In this document: positions 27,275 through 35,502 of the stretch, one piece after another
How the letters are laid out: each line of letters opens with the position of its first letter
How positions within the stretch are numbered: position 1 is the stretch's first letter
Source of the DNA: Bacteroidota bacterium
GTDB lineage: Bacteria > Bacteroidota > Bacteroidia > Bacteroidales > DTGW01
DNA: 64,000 nt
Reading direction: 5' to 3'
NCBI GenBank assembly: GCA_029550865.1
Contig: JAKPGM010000034.1
Location: forward strand, 35,652 to 99,651
Position numbers and translations under genes: made by a program
Notes under the pieces: generated by a model
What the model was told of the DNA's origin: nothing
Databases searched by the model: none
Seen by the model: the letters and a program-made list of their open reading frames with translations, nothing else

Positions 27275-27336
27275 AGCTTAAATCTTATTTTGAACAAATA
27301 TAGGTGAAAAATTAGACGATTTACATATTTTTCTTT

Positions 27337-29130
27337 TTACATTCTTTCCGGCATTTCAATACCCAAAAGATTCATAGCGTGTTTTAGAATTCCGGCCGTA
27401 ACTGCTGCAAGGGAAAGACGAAATTGTCGCCGCTCTTCGTCGGGCACTTTCAAGATAGAAAGCTCATGATAAAACTGATTAAAGGCCTTAGACAATTCGT
27501 AACAATAATTGGCAATAACTGCAGGACTGAGCTCTTCTACTGCCTGAGCCATCGTATTTCTAAATTCATAGATCAACTGAATAAGTTCTTTTTCTTTCTC
27601 ATCGAGAGAATCAATTTTTTCGATGTTCACAGGACGTATCGTAAGGTTCATCTCATTGGCTTTTCGCAATACCGAATGAATCCGAGCATGACTATATTGT
27701 ATGAAGGGACCTGTATTGCCATTAAAATCGATTGATTCCTTAGGGTCGAATACCATGTTTTTTTTAGGGTCAACCCTTAAAATAAAATACTTTAGAGCTC
27801 CCATCCCTACTATCCGGATGATTTCATTCTTTTCTTCTTCAGAAAGCCCGTCGAGTTTACCCTGCTGTTCGGATATCTGGCGTGCTGTGGTAATCATATC
27901 GGCTATCAAATCATCGGCGTCGACCACGGTACCTTCCCTCGATTTCATTTTACCTTCGGGCAGTTCCACCATACCATAAGAAAGGTGAACTATTCTATCG
28001 GCCCAGGCAAAACCCATTTTCTTTAGGACGGCTATCAGCGCCTGAAAATGATAATTTTGCTCGTTACCTACTACATATATATGCTCATCGATAGGATACT
28101 CAGTAAAGCGTTGATGGGCTGTTCCAATATCCTGCGTCATATAAACCGAGGTTCCATCGGCTCTCAGTAACACTTTATGGTCGAGACCAAAATCGGTTAA
28201 ATCGGCCCACACCGAACCATCTTCTTTCTGATACAGGATACCCTTTTCCAGCGCCTCCAGAACAAGCTTTTTGCCAAGCATATAGGTCTCGGACTCATAA
28301 TAGATTCGATCGAACTCAATACCCAATTTTTGATAGGTTTCGTCAAATCCCTCATATACCCAGCTGTTCATCATTTTCCAGAGTGCAAGCACTTCAGGGT
28401 CACCTGCTTCCCATCGGCGCAACATTTCCTGTGCCTCAAGCAAAATTGGCGCCGATTTTTTAGCCTCTTCAGGGGACATACCCTGTTGAATCAGATCCTC
28501 GATCTGCCGCTTGTATTCCTGATCAAAGCGAACATAATAATCGCCCACCAGATGATCGCCCTTAATGCCAGTTGACTGTGGGGTTGCCCCATTACCAAAC
28601 TTTTGCCAGGCAAGCATCGACTTACAAATATGTATTCCCCTGTCATTAACCAGATTCACCTTAATTATTCTATGACCAACATTCTGGAGTATACGCGAGA
28701 CCGCATTACCAAGCAAATTGTTACGAATATGACCTAAATGTAAGGGTTTATTGGTATTGGGTGATGAAAATTCAATCATTACATAGCGCGGATCGTCCAC
28801 CCGATAGCCATGCTTTGTAATATCTGTAGAAAAATCAACCAAAAATCCTACCCAAAATTTGTCGCTGATCTCGAGATTAAGAAATCCCTTGATAACATTG
28901 AATGACTTGATTATCCCTGAATTTTGTAACAAATAATTGCCCAACTCATCTGCCAACGCATCGGGTGCTTTTTTAAGCAACTTAGCTAAAGGAAAAACAA
29001 CCAGGGTAATGTCTCCGGCAAATTCCTTGCGGGTTTTCTGAAAAGTAATTTGACTTTGGTCGGGATTATACTGATATAGCGACGATAATGCCTGTCGAAC
29101 TTCGTAGCTTAACTTTTCTTCGAGCAACAT
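27337..29130 (-). CDS. argS: Arginyl-tRNA synthetase
   Basis: 597 residues. The N-terminal additional domain (1-110) is followed by the class I HIGH motif (HLGHIRNN, 131-138), the Rossmann catalytic domain, KMKSREGTVV in the place of KMSKS, and an all-helical DALR anticodon-binding domain ending in LGIEMPERM. It charges tRNA-Arg. It is upstream of argF, and both concern arginine. A TATCTTTG -7 box lies on the minus strand at 29161-29154. Confidence 0.97.
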   Translation of the reverse strand: MLLEEKLSYEVRQALSSLYQYNPDQSQITFQKTRKEFAGDITLVVFPLAKLLKKAPDALADELGNYLLQNSGIIKSFNVIKGFLNLEISDKFWVGFLVDFSTDITKHGYRVDDPRYVMIEFSSPNTNKPLHLGHIRNNLLGNAVSRILQNVGHRIIKVNLVNDRGIHICKSMLAWQKFGNGATPQSTGIKGDHLVGDYYVRFDQEYKRQIEDLIQQGMSPEEAKKSAPILLEAQEMLRRWEAGDPEVLALWKMMNSWVYEGFDETYQKLGIEFDRIYYESETYMLGKKLVLEALEKGILYQKEDGSVWADLTDFGLDHKVLLRADGTSVYMTQDIGTAHQRFTEYPIDEHIYVVGNEQNYHFQALIAVLKKMGFAWADRIVHLSYGMVELPEGKMKSREGTVVDADDLIADMITTARQISEQQGKLDGLSEEEKNEIIRIVGMGALKYFILRVDPKKNMVFDPKESIDFNGNTGPFIQYSHARIHSVLRKANEMNLTIRPVNIEKIDSLDEKEKELIQLIYEFRNTMAQAVEELSPAVIANYCYELSKAFNQFYHELSILKVPDEERRQFRLSLAAVTAGILKHAMNLLGIEMPERM

Positions 29131-29181
29131 AATAGTTTTTGTATTTTTGTGTGCAAAGATAAAAGATTATGATTTTGTTTG

Positions 29182-29189
29182 TACCTTTG
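29182..29189 (+). promoter_or_regulatory. -7 box upstream of the SIS isomerase
   Basis: TACCTTTG matches TAnnTTTG 23 bp before the ATG. No TTG stands at the standard spacing. Confidence 0.4.
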
Positions 29190-29211
29190 AAATTATGTTA
29201 ATACAAAATCT

Positions 29212-29835
29212 ATGATTGAAGAGATAAATAAAATTTTAAGGCACGAAGCAAATGCTATTCTCAACATTCCGGTCAACTATTCCTATGAAAAAGCTGTAAA
29301 CCTCATATACGAGCATGTTCATGTACAACATGGGAAAGTAGTGGCCAGTGGAATGGGCAAAGCAGGACAAATTGCACTAAACATAGCAACAACATTAAGT
29401 TCGACTGGTACACCAGCGGTATTTATGCATCCTGCCGAAGCGCAACATGGCGACCTGGGTATAATACAGCCCAACGATGTTCTGTTGTTGATATCTAACT
29501 CAGGGAAAACCCGAGAGATTGTAGAACTTATTGGTTTGGTCAGAAATCTGTATTCACATATACCCTACATTTTGATTACCAGTAACCCCGAAACCGATTT
29601 AGCGCAAAATGCCAATGTGTTGCTTCCAACAGGAAATCCACAAGAAGTTTGTATACTTGGACTTACTCCTACCACTTCAACCACGGTCATGACGGTTATA
29701 GGCGATATCCTGGTAGTGCTGCTGATGAAAAAAATTAACTTTACCCATGAGGAGTATGCCAAACGACATCATGGCGGTTATCTGGGACAAAAATCAAGAT
29801 TCATGGTATCATCGAAGGAAAAGCCCAAGCAATGA
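29212..29835 (+). CDS. SIS-domain sugar-phosphate isomerase, KdsD/GutQ-like, without CBS domains
   Basis: 207 residues: one SIS domain and no CBS pair, so shorter than classical KdsD/KpsF (about 320). The key segments are GMGKAGQIALNIATTLSSTGTPAVFMHPAEAQHGDLG (with the glycine-rich loop and active-site HPAEAxHGDLG), ISNSGKTREIV, and SNPETDLAQNA. The likely reaction is ribulose-5-phosphate to arabinose-5-phosphate for Kdo synthesis. It overlaps the next gene by 4 bp. Confidence 0.85.
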   Translation: MIEEINKILRHEANAILNIPVNYSYEKAVNLIYEHVHVQHGKVVASGMGKAGQIALNIATTLSSTGTPAVFMHPAEAQHGDLGIIQPNDVLLLISNSGKTREIVELIGLVRNLYSHIPYILITSNPETDLAQNANVLLPTGNPQEVCILGLTPTTSTTVMTVIGDILVVLLMKKINFTHEEYAKRHHGGYLGQKSRFMVSSKEKPKQ

Positions 29836-30353
29836 ATACTGAAGTTTTAATTATTGTATTTGGTAGCATCGTTGTAGTCAATGCCATTATTACATTGCTT
29901 TTTGTTCGTTTTTTTCTCCGCCACCACGAACGGGAACGAAAAGCAGAGCTATTGCTTAAAAATCAGGAAATTATTTTGCCACTAAGATTGCAGGCTTATG
30001 AAAGATTAACCCTGATGCTTGAGCGAATTTCGCCCGAATCATTGCTCACCCGGCACAATCAAAGCGGACTTACCTCAATGCAACTTCAAACCCTTTTACT
30101 TACATCGATACGCAACGAATTTGAGCACAGTTTATCACAACAGGTTTATGTATCGTCCAAGGCATGGGAATTGGTTAAAAATGCCCGCCATCAAATAACC
30201 GTCCTTATCAACGGTGCTGCCCAGCAAACAAAGCCAACGGCTCCTGCCCTTGAACTCTGTAAGAAAATTCTCGAAAATGTAGGGGAATATGAAAAACTCC
30301 CTACTACCATTGCTATTGAGTTTATGAAAAAAGAAATACAAATGTTTTTTTAA
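29832..30353 (+). CDS. Membrane-anchored DUF7935-like protein
   Basis: 173 residues. One N-terminal membrane helix (about 5-28) precedes a helical cytosolic domain with LPLRLQAYERLTLMLERISPESLL, SIRNEFEHSLSQQVYVSSKAWELVKNAR and a C-terminal FMKKEIQMFF. This matches what I recall of a Bacteroidota-specific family (DUF7935); the function is unknown. The ATGA overlap with the SIS isomerase indicates translational coupling. Confidence 0.7.
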   Translation: MNTEVLIIVFGSIVVVNAIITLLFVRFFLRHHERERKAELLLKNQEIILPLRLQAYERLTLMLERISPESLLTRHNQSGLTSMQLQTLLLTSIRNEFEHSLSQQVYVSSKAWELVKNARHQITVLINGAAQQTKPTAPALELCKKILENVGEYEKLPTTIAIEFMKKEIQMFF

Positions 30354-30491
30354 TTCCTTATAAACTCAGCATGCTTACAAGAATTATATCCTACATAAGA
30401 TTGTAGAGCAGGATACAAAACTTTTTTTCTTAGAAAAAATTTTTATCTAAAATTTTAATCCCAATTTAATGAGAAAGATTTCACCACTGAT

Positions 30492-30499
30492 TAACTTTG
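30492..30499 (+). promoter_or_regulatory. -7 box of the candidate small RNA
   Basis: TAACTTTG matches TAnnTTTG in a 259-bp gap without an ORF. No TTG stands at 19-21 bp upstream. Confidence 0.4.
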
Positions 30500-30505
30500 T
30501 TTTCG

Positions 30506-30614
30506 ATAATGAAAGCCATTTCAGACAATATATAGGCGATAGGGAAAACAACAAATAACTTTTTTCATGGTTCTACAGGGGAAACAGGAACATTGTAGGT
30601 GTTCCTGTTTTTTT
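30506..30614 (+). ncRNA. Candidate small RNA of about 110 nt
   Basis: A -7 promoter box and a strong intrinsic terminator on the same strand bracket about 110 nt with no significant ORF. The terminator is the AAACAGGAAC/GTTCCTGTTT stem followed by seven T. The T tract runs into the stop codon of greA on the other strand, so the RNA would be a 3'-to-3' neighbour of greA. It could be a 6S-like or regulatory RNA; no fold was computed. Confidence 0.33.
30582..30614 (+). terminator. Intrinsic terminator at the 3' end of greA
   Basis: A 10-bp stem AAACAGGAAC/GTTCCTGTTT (loop 30592-30600) is followed by a T tract on the plus strand. There is no T tract on the minus strand, so it favours plus-strand termination, for the candidate small RNA or read-through from the DUF7935-like gene. 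Confidence 0.8.
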
Positions 30615-31086
30615 ATCGGCTAATTTCAAGGATTTCAAACGATACTTTTCCAGCAGGGATATTTACTTCTACTTCATCATTTACTTTCTTACCCAGTAGG
30701 GCTTTGGCAATAGGACTATTAACGGATATTTTTCCTTCCTTCAAATTAGCTTCCGACTCGGGAACAAGAATATATTCAAGGATAGCGTTAGTTTTTTTGT
30801 TTCGAATTTTAACCCGATTCATAACCTGCACCTTGGAGGTATCTATCTTAGATTCGTCGATAATTCGAGCGTTAGCAATAAGTTCTTCGAGTTTAGCAAT
30901 ACGCATTTCGAGCATACCCTGAGCATCCTTGGCTGCGTCATACTCGGCATTTTCTGAAAGATCGCCTTTATCGCGCGCTTCAGCAATCTGTCGCGAGATA
31001 GCTGGACGTTCAACATTTTTTAAATGTTCCAGTTCAGCCTTAAGCTTTTGTAATCCTTCCTCTGTAATGTACGATACCTTTGTCAT
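30613..31086 (-). CDS. greA: Transcription elongation factor GreA
   Basis: 157 residues. The N-terminal coiled coil (about 1-75) contains LKAELEHLKNVERPAISRQIAEARDKGDLSENAEYDAAKDAQ with the two acidic tip residues of the Gre factors. The C-terminal FKBP-like domain has NSPIAKALLGKKVNDEVEVNIPAGKVSFEIL. It rescues backtracked RNA polymerase. An AAAAGGAGG Shine-Dalgarno precedes the ATG, unusual for this phylum. The promoter is TTG-N21-TAACTTTG upstream. Confidence 0.96.
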   Translation of the reverse strand: MTKVSYITEEGLQKLKAELEHLKNVERPAISRQIAEARDKGDLSENAEYDAAKDAQGMLEMRIAKLEELIANARIIDESKIDTSKVQVMNRVKIRNKKTNAILEYILVPESEANLKEGKISVNSPIAKALLGKKVNDEVEVNIPAGKVSFEILEISR

Positions 31087-31157
31087 GGTATGTCCTCCTT
31101 TTAAATTGATGGTATAAAAACAAAAAAGAATCCCGTCTACCGGAACTCTTTATGGTG

Positions 31158-31189
31158 CAAAGTTAAATATCTTTTTATTAAAAATACAA
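31158..31189 (-). promoter_or_regulatory. Promoter of greA
   Basis: On the minus strand TTG (31189-31187), 21 bp, TAACTTTG (31165-31158), about 72 bp before the start. Confidence 0.58.
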
Positions 31190-31199
31190 TGAAAAATTG

Positions 31200-31679
31200 T
31201 CAGTATTTTCGGTTTAAAATTTCTGAATAAATTACTGCCTCACGCAGGTTAAATGCCGCCAACTCAACCCCCCGATGTTCTTCAGAAATATCGGTAATTT
31301 CAGTATCCTTGATAAAGTTCTCATTGATAACCTCAGGATGTTCAGTAATCCGATAGGCCGACTCAACAGACATCGGTTGTGCGTAAAAAACAGAGGTACC
31401 CTCATGCACAGCATCCATTATCACAGGACCTTCAATAGAAGATTCCTTTACCTGGGAGTTAATTGGCTCCTGCTTTACAATCTCTGGTTCTTCTTGCGGA
31501 TATTCTTTAATCTCATCCCAATCCATTAATTCCTTCCATATATCACGAGGTTCCTCAGGGATATTGGTGGTGGTAGTAGGTTGTTTGGGTTTTGCCTTAT
31601 TCTGCAAATAACTTACTACAAGCCCTACCAAACCTAATATGATGTAAAATAGTATTCCACCCTCTCCGTCTGCTCTCAT
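31200..31679 (-). CDS. Hypothetical single-pass membrane protein
   Basis: 159 residues. One N-terminal hydrophobic helix (about 9-24, ILFYIILGLVGLVVSYL) and a basic, threonine-rich stretch precede an acidic and proline-rich low-complexity tail (EEPRDIWKELMDWDEIKEYPQEEPEIVKQEP). The last 30 residues (NLREAVIYSEILNRKY) are better ordered and resemble a conserved C-terminal tail seen in other short Bacteroidota membrane proteins. Its start overlaps the upstream gene's stop by 4 bp. Confidence 0.62.
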   Translation of the reverse strand: MRADGEGGILFYIILGLVGLVVSYLQNKAKPKQPTTTTNIPEEPRDIWKELMDWDEIKEYPQEEPEIVKQEPINSQVKESSIEGPVIMDAVHEGTSVFYAQPMSVESAYRITEHPEVINENFIKDTEITDISEEHRGVELAAFNLREAVIYSEILNRKY

Positions 31680-32026
31680 AGAATTCCTTTTCGTTTTAAT
31701 TTAAACTTCTGGCGTTTAATCCATTTTACAAATTTATAATCTTTTTGTTTATCATAATAAGCATTGGTCATTTTAATATCGTTCAAAATTCGCATTCGCG
31801 TCTTCTCGTCTTGCAAAGCCAAATGACGTGCCCAGGCAAGTGCATATTTTTCTTCTGGAGTTAACGGCCTGTTTTCGGGCTTTTTAAACAACGATACACG
31901 AGGAGGCTTTTTGCCAGTCTTTGGTCGCACTACTACTGCCTCTTCCTGGGCCTCTGTGCTAAACAGCGCTAAAAAAATAATACTTACAACCAATATTACA
32001 CGATATAAGTTATCTTTGACAATCAT
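31676..32026 (-). CDS. Hypothetical exported basic protein
   Basis: 116 residues with a signal peptide (about 1-26, ending TEAQ). The mature part is highly basic (KTGKKPPRVSLFKKPENRP and a KDYKFVKWIKRQKFKLKRKGIL tail). No family was recognised. It forms a coupled pair with the gene below and starts only 22 bp from the divergent Rieske-like gene. Confidence 0.58.
   Translation of the reverse strand: MIVKDNLYRVILVVSIIFLALFSTEAQEEAVVVRPKTGKKPPRVSLFKKPENRPLTPEEKYALAWARHLALQDEKTRMRILNDIKMTNAYYDKQKDYKFVKWIKRQKFKLKRKGIL
32011..32018 (+). promoter_or_regulatory. -7 box for the Rieske-like lipoprotein, inside the divergent gene
   Basis: TATCTTTG matches TAnnTTTG 30 bp before the plus-strand start. 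It lies within the first codons of the divergent minus-strand gene, since only 22 bp separate the two starts. Confidence 0.4.
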
Positions 32027-32048
32027 TAACAGGATAATTTAACATGTT

Positions 32049-32573
32049 ATGTTAGAAATTACCTATCCAAATATAAAAAAAATTGTAATACTAAGTATAT
32101 TTATAACAATTTTATTTTCTTGCAAATCAGATGATTCTGCTATAGTACCTGGTGTTATCATCGACTACGAGCTAAATTTAACCAGCGAACTGGCCAATTT
32201 GGGGGTGGGAATGTATGTTACGATTACGAAATCACCTAAAAACAAAGAATTTAGCGTAATAGACTATCATAACCCTAAATTTTCCACAAAAACCATTGCA
32301 CAAAGAACTAATGGCAATGGTATCATCATTTATCGCAAAGACTTTTATGATTACCAGGTTTTTGATCTGACCTGTACGTATCGATCTTTTGAAGATTACT
32401 GTCAGTTGAAAGTGGATTCGAAAAATAATTATATTTTTGTGTGCCCCTGCTGTGGTTCGGAATTTATTGTAACAGCCGATGGCATGCCAACCAATACCAG
32501 TAAAGCCTACAAACCTTTGATGCAATATGTTGCCCGCATTGAAGGGAACATGTTAATAATTTCAAATGAATAA
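32049..32573 (+). CDS. Rieske-like lipoprotein with substituted cluster ligands
   Basis: 174 residues. A lipobox signal (ILFSC, C25) is followed by about 75 residues without a match and then a Rieske-like domain (about 95-172). The expected CxH...CPCHGS pair appears as C109-T-Y111 and C132-P-C134-C135-G-S: both histidine ligands are replaced, one by Tyr and one by Cys, while the cysteine pattern (109, 118, 132, 134, 135) is kept. A standard [2Fe-2S] Rieske centre is therefore unlikely. It may bind zinc, use disulfides or be a structural relic. The NtrC-type gene follows 11 bp downstream, so the two are probably cotranscribed. Confidence 0.62.
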   Translation: MLEITYPNIKKIVILSIFITILFSCKSDDSAIVPGVIIDYELNLTSELANLGVGMYVTITKSPKNKEFSVIDYHNPKFSTKTIAQRTNGNGIIIYRKDFYDYQVFDLTCTYRSFEDYCQLKVDSKNNYIFVCPCCGSEFIVTADGMPTNTSKAYKPLMQYVARIEGNMLIISNE

Positions 32574-32584
32574 AGCATAAAGCA

Positions 32585-33751
32585 ATGGCAAATATTCTTG
32601 TGGTGGATGACGAACGCAGTATCCGCAATACGCTAAAGGACGTGCTGGAGTATGAAAAACATACGGTTGAACTTGCCGAAGATGGGATATCTGCGTTACA
32701 ACTTATTCAACAAAAAGAATTCGATCTTGTACTATGCGACATCAAAATGCCCCAGATGGATGGAACCGAATTACTGGAAAAAATTATGCAAGTATCGCCC
32801 GATACACAGGTGGTAATGATTTCGGGGCATGGTAATATAGAAACAGCTGTAGAATCGATAAAAAAGGGGGCATTCGATTTTATTGAAAAACCGCTGGATT
32901 TGAATCGTCTGCTGGTGACCATCAAGAATGCGCTGGACAAAACGCAGCTATTAACCCATACACGGGTACTCAAAAAAAAGGTAAGTAAAGGTTACGAGAT
33001 AGTGGGACAATCGGAAGCCATTCGCAAAGTACTGGAAATGGCCGATAAGGTTGCCCCTACCGATGCACGGGTATTGATTATGGGGCCCAATGGAAGCGGC
33101 AAAGAGCTCATTGCCCGTCGCATACACGATATGAGCCGTCGTGCTAATGCACCCTTTGTGGAAGAAAATTGCGCTGCCATACCCTCGGAGCTTATTGAAA
33201 GCGAATTATTCGGACATGAAAAAGGTTCATTTACCTCGGCCATAAAAGACCGAAAAGGAAAATTTGAACTGGCTCATGGTGGAACCCTCTTCCTCGACGA
33301 AATTGGCGACATGAGTCTGGATGCTCAGGCTAAAGTTTTGCGCGCATTGCAGGAAAACAAAATCTCAAGGGTGGGCAGCGAAAAAGAAATTAAGGTGGAT
33401 GTTCGCGTAATTGCTGCCACCAATAAAAATATGCAGGAAGAAATACGGGCAAATCGTTTTCGCGAAGACCTTTTTCATCGGCTTAGCGTTGTGATTATAA
33501 ACGTTCCCTCCCTGAATGAACGTAAAGAGGATATCCCCCTGTTGGCCGAGCATTTTATTGAGCTGTTTTGCAACGAATATGGTAAACCTCTCAAAAAAAT
33601 TCATCCCGATGCTATTGCTCAACTTCAACAGTTTAACTGGACTGGTAATATTCGAGAGTTTCGCAATGTGATAGAAAGATTAATCATTTTTTGTGACAAC
33701 GAAATAACCGCCAAAGATGTCCTCACCTATGCCCAACCTATAATCAAATAA
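32585..33751 (+). CDS. Sigma-54-type response regulator (receiver plus AAA+), no DNA-binding domain
   Basis: 388 residues. The receiver (1-125) has acidic residues DDE, phospho-acceptor D52 and the K of IEKPLD. The AAA+ domain (about 138-370) has Walker A GPNGSGKE (167-174) and Walker B GTLFLDEIGD (233-242). The sigma-54-contact loop is GSFTSA (214-219), not GAFTGA. The sequence ends after WTGNIREFRNVIERLIIFCDNE...YAQPIIK without a Fis-type helix-turn-helix. It may act without specific DNA binding, as do some NtrC-like proteins. Transcription is likely with the Rieske-like gene. Confidence 0.9.
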   Translation: MANILVVDDERSIRNTLKDVLEYEKHTVELAEDGISALQLIQQKEFDLVLCDIKMPQMDGTELLEKIMQVSPDTQVVMISGHGNIETAVESIKKGAFDFIEKPLDLNRLLVTIKNALDKTQLLTHTRVLKKKVSKGYEIVGQSEAIRKVLEMADKVAPTDARVLIMGPNGSGKELIARRIHDMSRRANAPFVEENCAAIPSELIESELFGHEKGSFTSAIKDRKGKFELAHGGTLFLDEIGDMSLDAQAKVLRALQENKISRVGSEKEIKVDVRVIAATNKNMQEEIRANRFREDLFHRLSVVIINVPSLNERKEDIPLLAEHFIELFCNEYGKPLKKIHPDAIAQLQQFNWTGNIREFRNVIERLIIFCDNEITAKDVLTYAQPIIK

Positions 33752-33755
33752 AAAA

Positions 33756-34604
33756 TTACGCACCACCACGTTTTTGCTCATAATGGGGAAAACGATCGAT
33801 AAGCATACGAATAATTTCGTTGGCCGTAAGCTCAATAGGTTTGTGGGTAACGTCGACAATGGTAAAGCCACCACGTCGAAAAATACGAGTAGCATAATCA
33901 AGCTCGTACTCAATTTGGGTATAGTTGGCATAGCTACCCAGATCGTTACGATAGCGTTCGGCTCGTTTTTGACGATGATCGAGCAAGTTATCTGCTGAGA
34001 TGGTAAGTCCAAAAACCCGTCGATTGTCGATTTCAAACAACGAAGAAGGTGGTTCTAAATCGGGGATAATAGGGATATTAGCCACTTTCCAACCAAACAT
34101 GGCCATATATATGCTTAACGGTGTTTTCCCTACACGCGAAACGCCCGTAAGCACAACATCAGCATCAAAAATTTTGTTCGCATTTAAACCATCATCGTGC
34201 GAAAGGGTAAACTCAATAGAGGTAATCCTATCAAAATATTGTTGATTAACTTTTCGGTACAGGCCTGGTACACATACGGGTTCAACTCCCAACAACTGCG
34301 ACACATAATCCGACAACTCGCCCATCATATCAATTTCTTTTACCCCCATCTCGGCACATCGCTGTTTAAGCTTAACCCGCATCTGCGTATCGACCATGGT
34401 ATGAACGATAATCCCCTGAGTTCGTCGGGCTTCCGCTACTGCCTCATTCAATTTTTCATCGGTAATAACATCGGGAACAATCACAACAGGAATACGATTG
34501 TCGGGAAACTGAATTAAGGTCGATTGTACCATAATTTCTCCCGCAATGCCCTTGCCTCCTGAAACAATGTATATGGGTGGAAGATTACTTTTGGCAGTTT
34601 CCAT
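33756..34604 (-). CDS. Pyruvate, phosphate dikinase regulatory protein (DUF299)
   Basis: 282 residues. The P-loop-like motif is GVSRVGKT (154-161). The N-terminal IYIVSGGKGIAGEIMVQSTLIQFP and the QQYFDRITSIEFTLSHDDGLN segment match the bifunctional kinase/pyrophosphorylase family, which controls PPDK (and in some species PEP synthetase) by ADP-dependent phosphorylation. No ppdK is nearby. It is convergent with the response regulator, 4 bp apart. Confidence 0.9.
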   Translation of the reverse strand: METAKSNLPPIYIVSGGKGIAGEIMVQSTLIQFPDNRIPVVIVPDVITDEKLNEAVAEARRTQGIIVHTMVDTQMRVKLKQRCAEMGVKEIDMMGELSDYVSQLLGVEPVCVPGLYRKVNQQYFDRITSIEFTLSHDDGLNANKIFDADVVLTGVSRVGKTPLSIYMAMFGWKVANIPIIPDLEPPSSLFEIDNRRVFGLTISADNLLDHRQKRAERYRNDLGSYANYTQIEYELDYATRIFRRGGFTIVDVTHKPIELTANEIIRMLIDRFPHYEQKRGGA

Positions 34605-34887
34605 ACTTAAGCTGTATTATGTATTTCCAATCACCTGAAAAGTTTTTCTAAATTACTTATTTTTTACAATACGTGTAATATTTCTTTATGCAGTCACAGG
34701 TTGATACTCAGGCAGACAGTAAACAAACGTCAATCAGGCGGAACGATTTTTCTTTTACTTTAGCTGATGTGCTTTTACTTTTAAATGTCATGAGTCGGAA
34801 AAAACTTTTCAAAAGATCCTATTCTATTAACATAAAACATTTCTGTATTTTTTAAAGCTTTGCAAACCATGACTAAAACCAGAGAAT

Positions 34888-35490
34888 CTATTTCACCATG
34901 CCAAGAAGGAATTTTTCCAACTCAACATATAATTTTTCAACTGGCAAACCCATAACATTGAAATAGGAACCATTAATGCTATGAATACCTACCAATCCAA
35001 TCCAATCCTGAGCTCCATAGGAACCAGCCTTGTCGTATGGGTGGTAGTGTGTTACATAATACTGTATTTCCTCGTCGGACAATTGCCGAAAGCTAACCTC
35101 GGTAGTGTCGGAAAAGCTATGCTGATGCGAAAGCGTTTTAAAACACACGCCAGTAACAACACGATGCGTACTATTACTAAGTCTTTGAAGCATAGAAATA
35201 GCTTCCTGTTTGTTGGCGGGCTTGTTCAAAATACTGTTATTCAATATAACAACCGTATCAGCAGTAATGATCAGGTCTTTCTCGGATTGAACTGGTACAT
35301 AACTGGCCTTTTTTTGGGCAAGGAATACTGGTACCTCATCCAGGGGCAGGTTCGAAGCAAAATCCTCATCCTCATGCCCTGGATTTACTGTTTCAAAATG
35401 GAAGCCTGCAGTCTTCATAAGTTGATGTCGACGGGGCGATTGGCTTGCTAACAGAATACGATAGGGTTTTAACAATTCAAGCAACAGCAT
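34888..35490 (-). CDS. Maf-family nucleotide pyrophosphatase
   Basis: 200 residues with the Maf signature: LLASQSPRRHQLMKTAGFHFE near the N-terminus, ITADTVVILNN, THRVVTGVCF and YDKAGSYGAQDWIG. Maf proteins hydrolyse dTTP/UTP or modified nucleotides. Last gene of the hisF-DUF4105-hisIE-maf run, 12 bp after hisIE. The 280 bp between it and the DUF299 gene hold no ORF or clear hairpin. Confidence 0.92.
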   Translation of the reverse strand: MLLLELLKPYRILLASQSPRRHQLMKTAGFHFETVNPGHEDEDFASNLPLDEVPVFLAQKKASYVPVQSEKDLIITADTVVILNNSILNKPANKQEAISMLQRLSNSTHRVVTGVCFKTLSHQHSFSDTTEVSFRQLSDEEIQYYVTHYHPYDKAGSYGAQDWIGLVGIHSINGSYFNVMGLPVEKLYVELEKFLLGMVK

Positions 35491-35502
35491 GCATCGAAAA
35501 CA

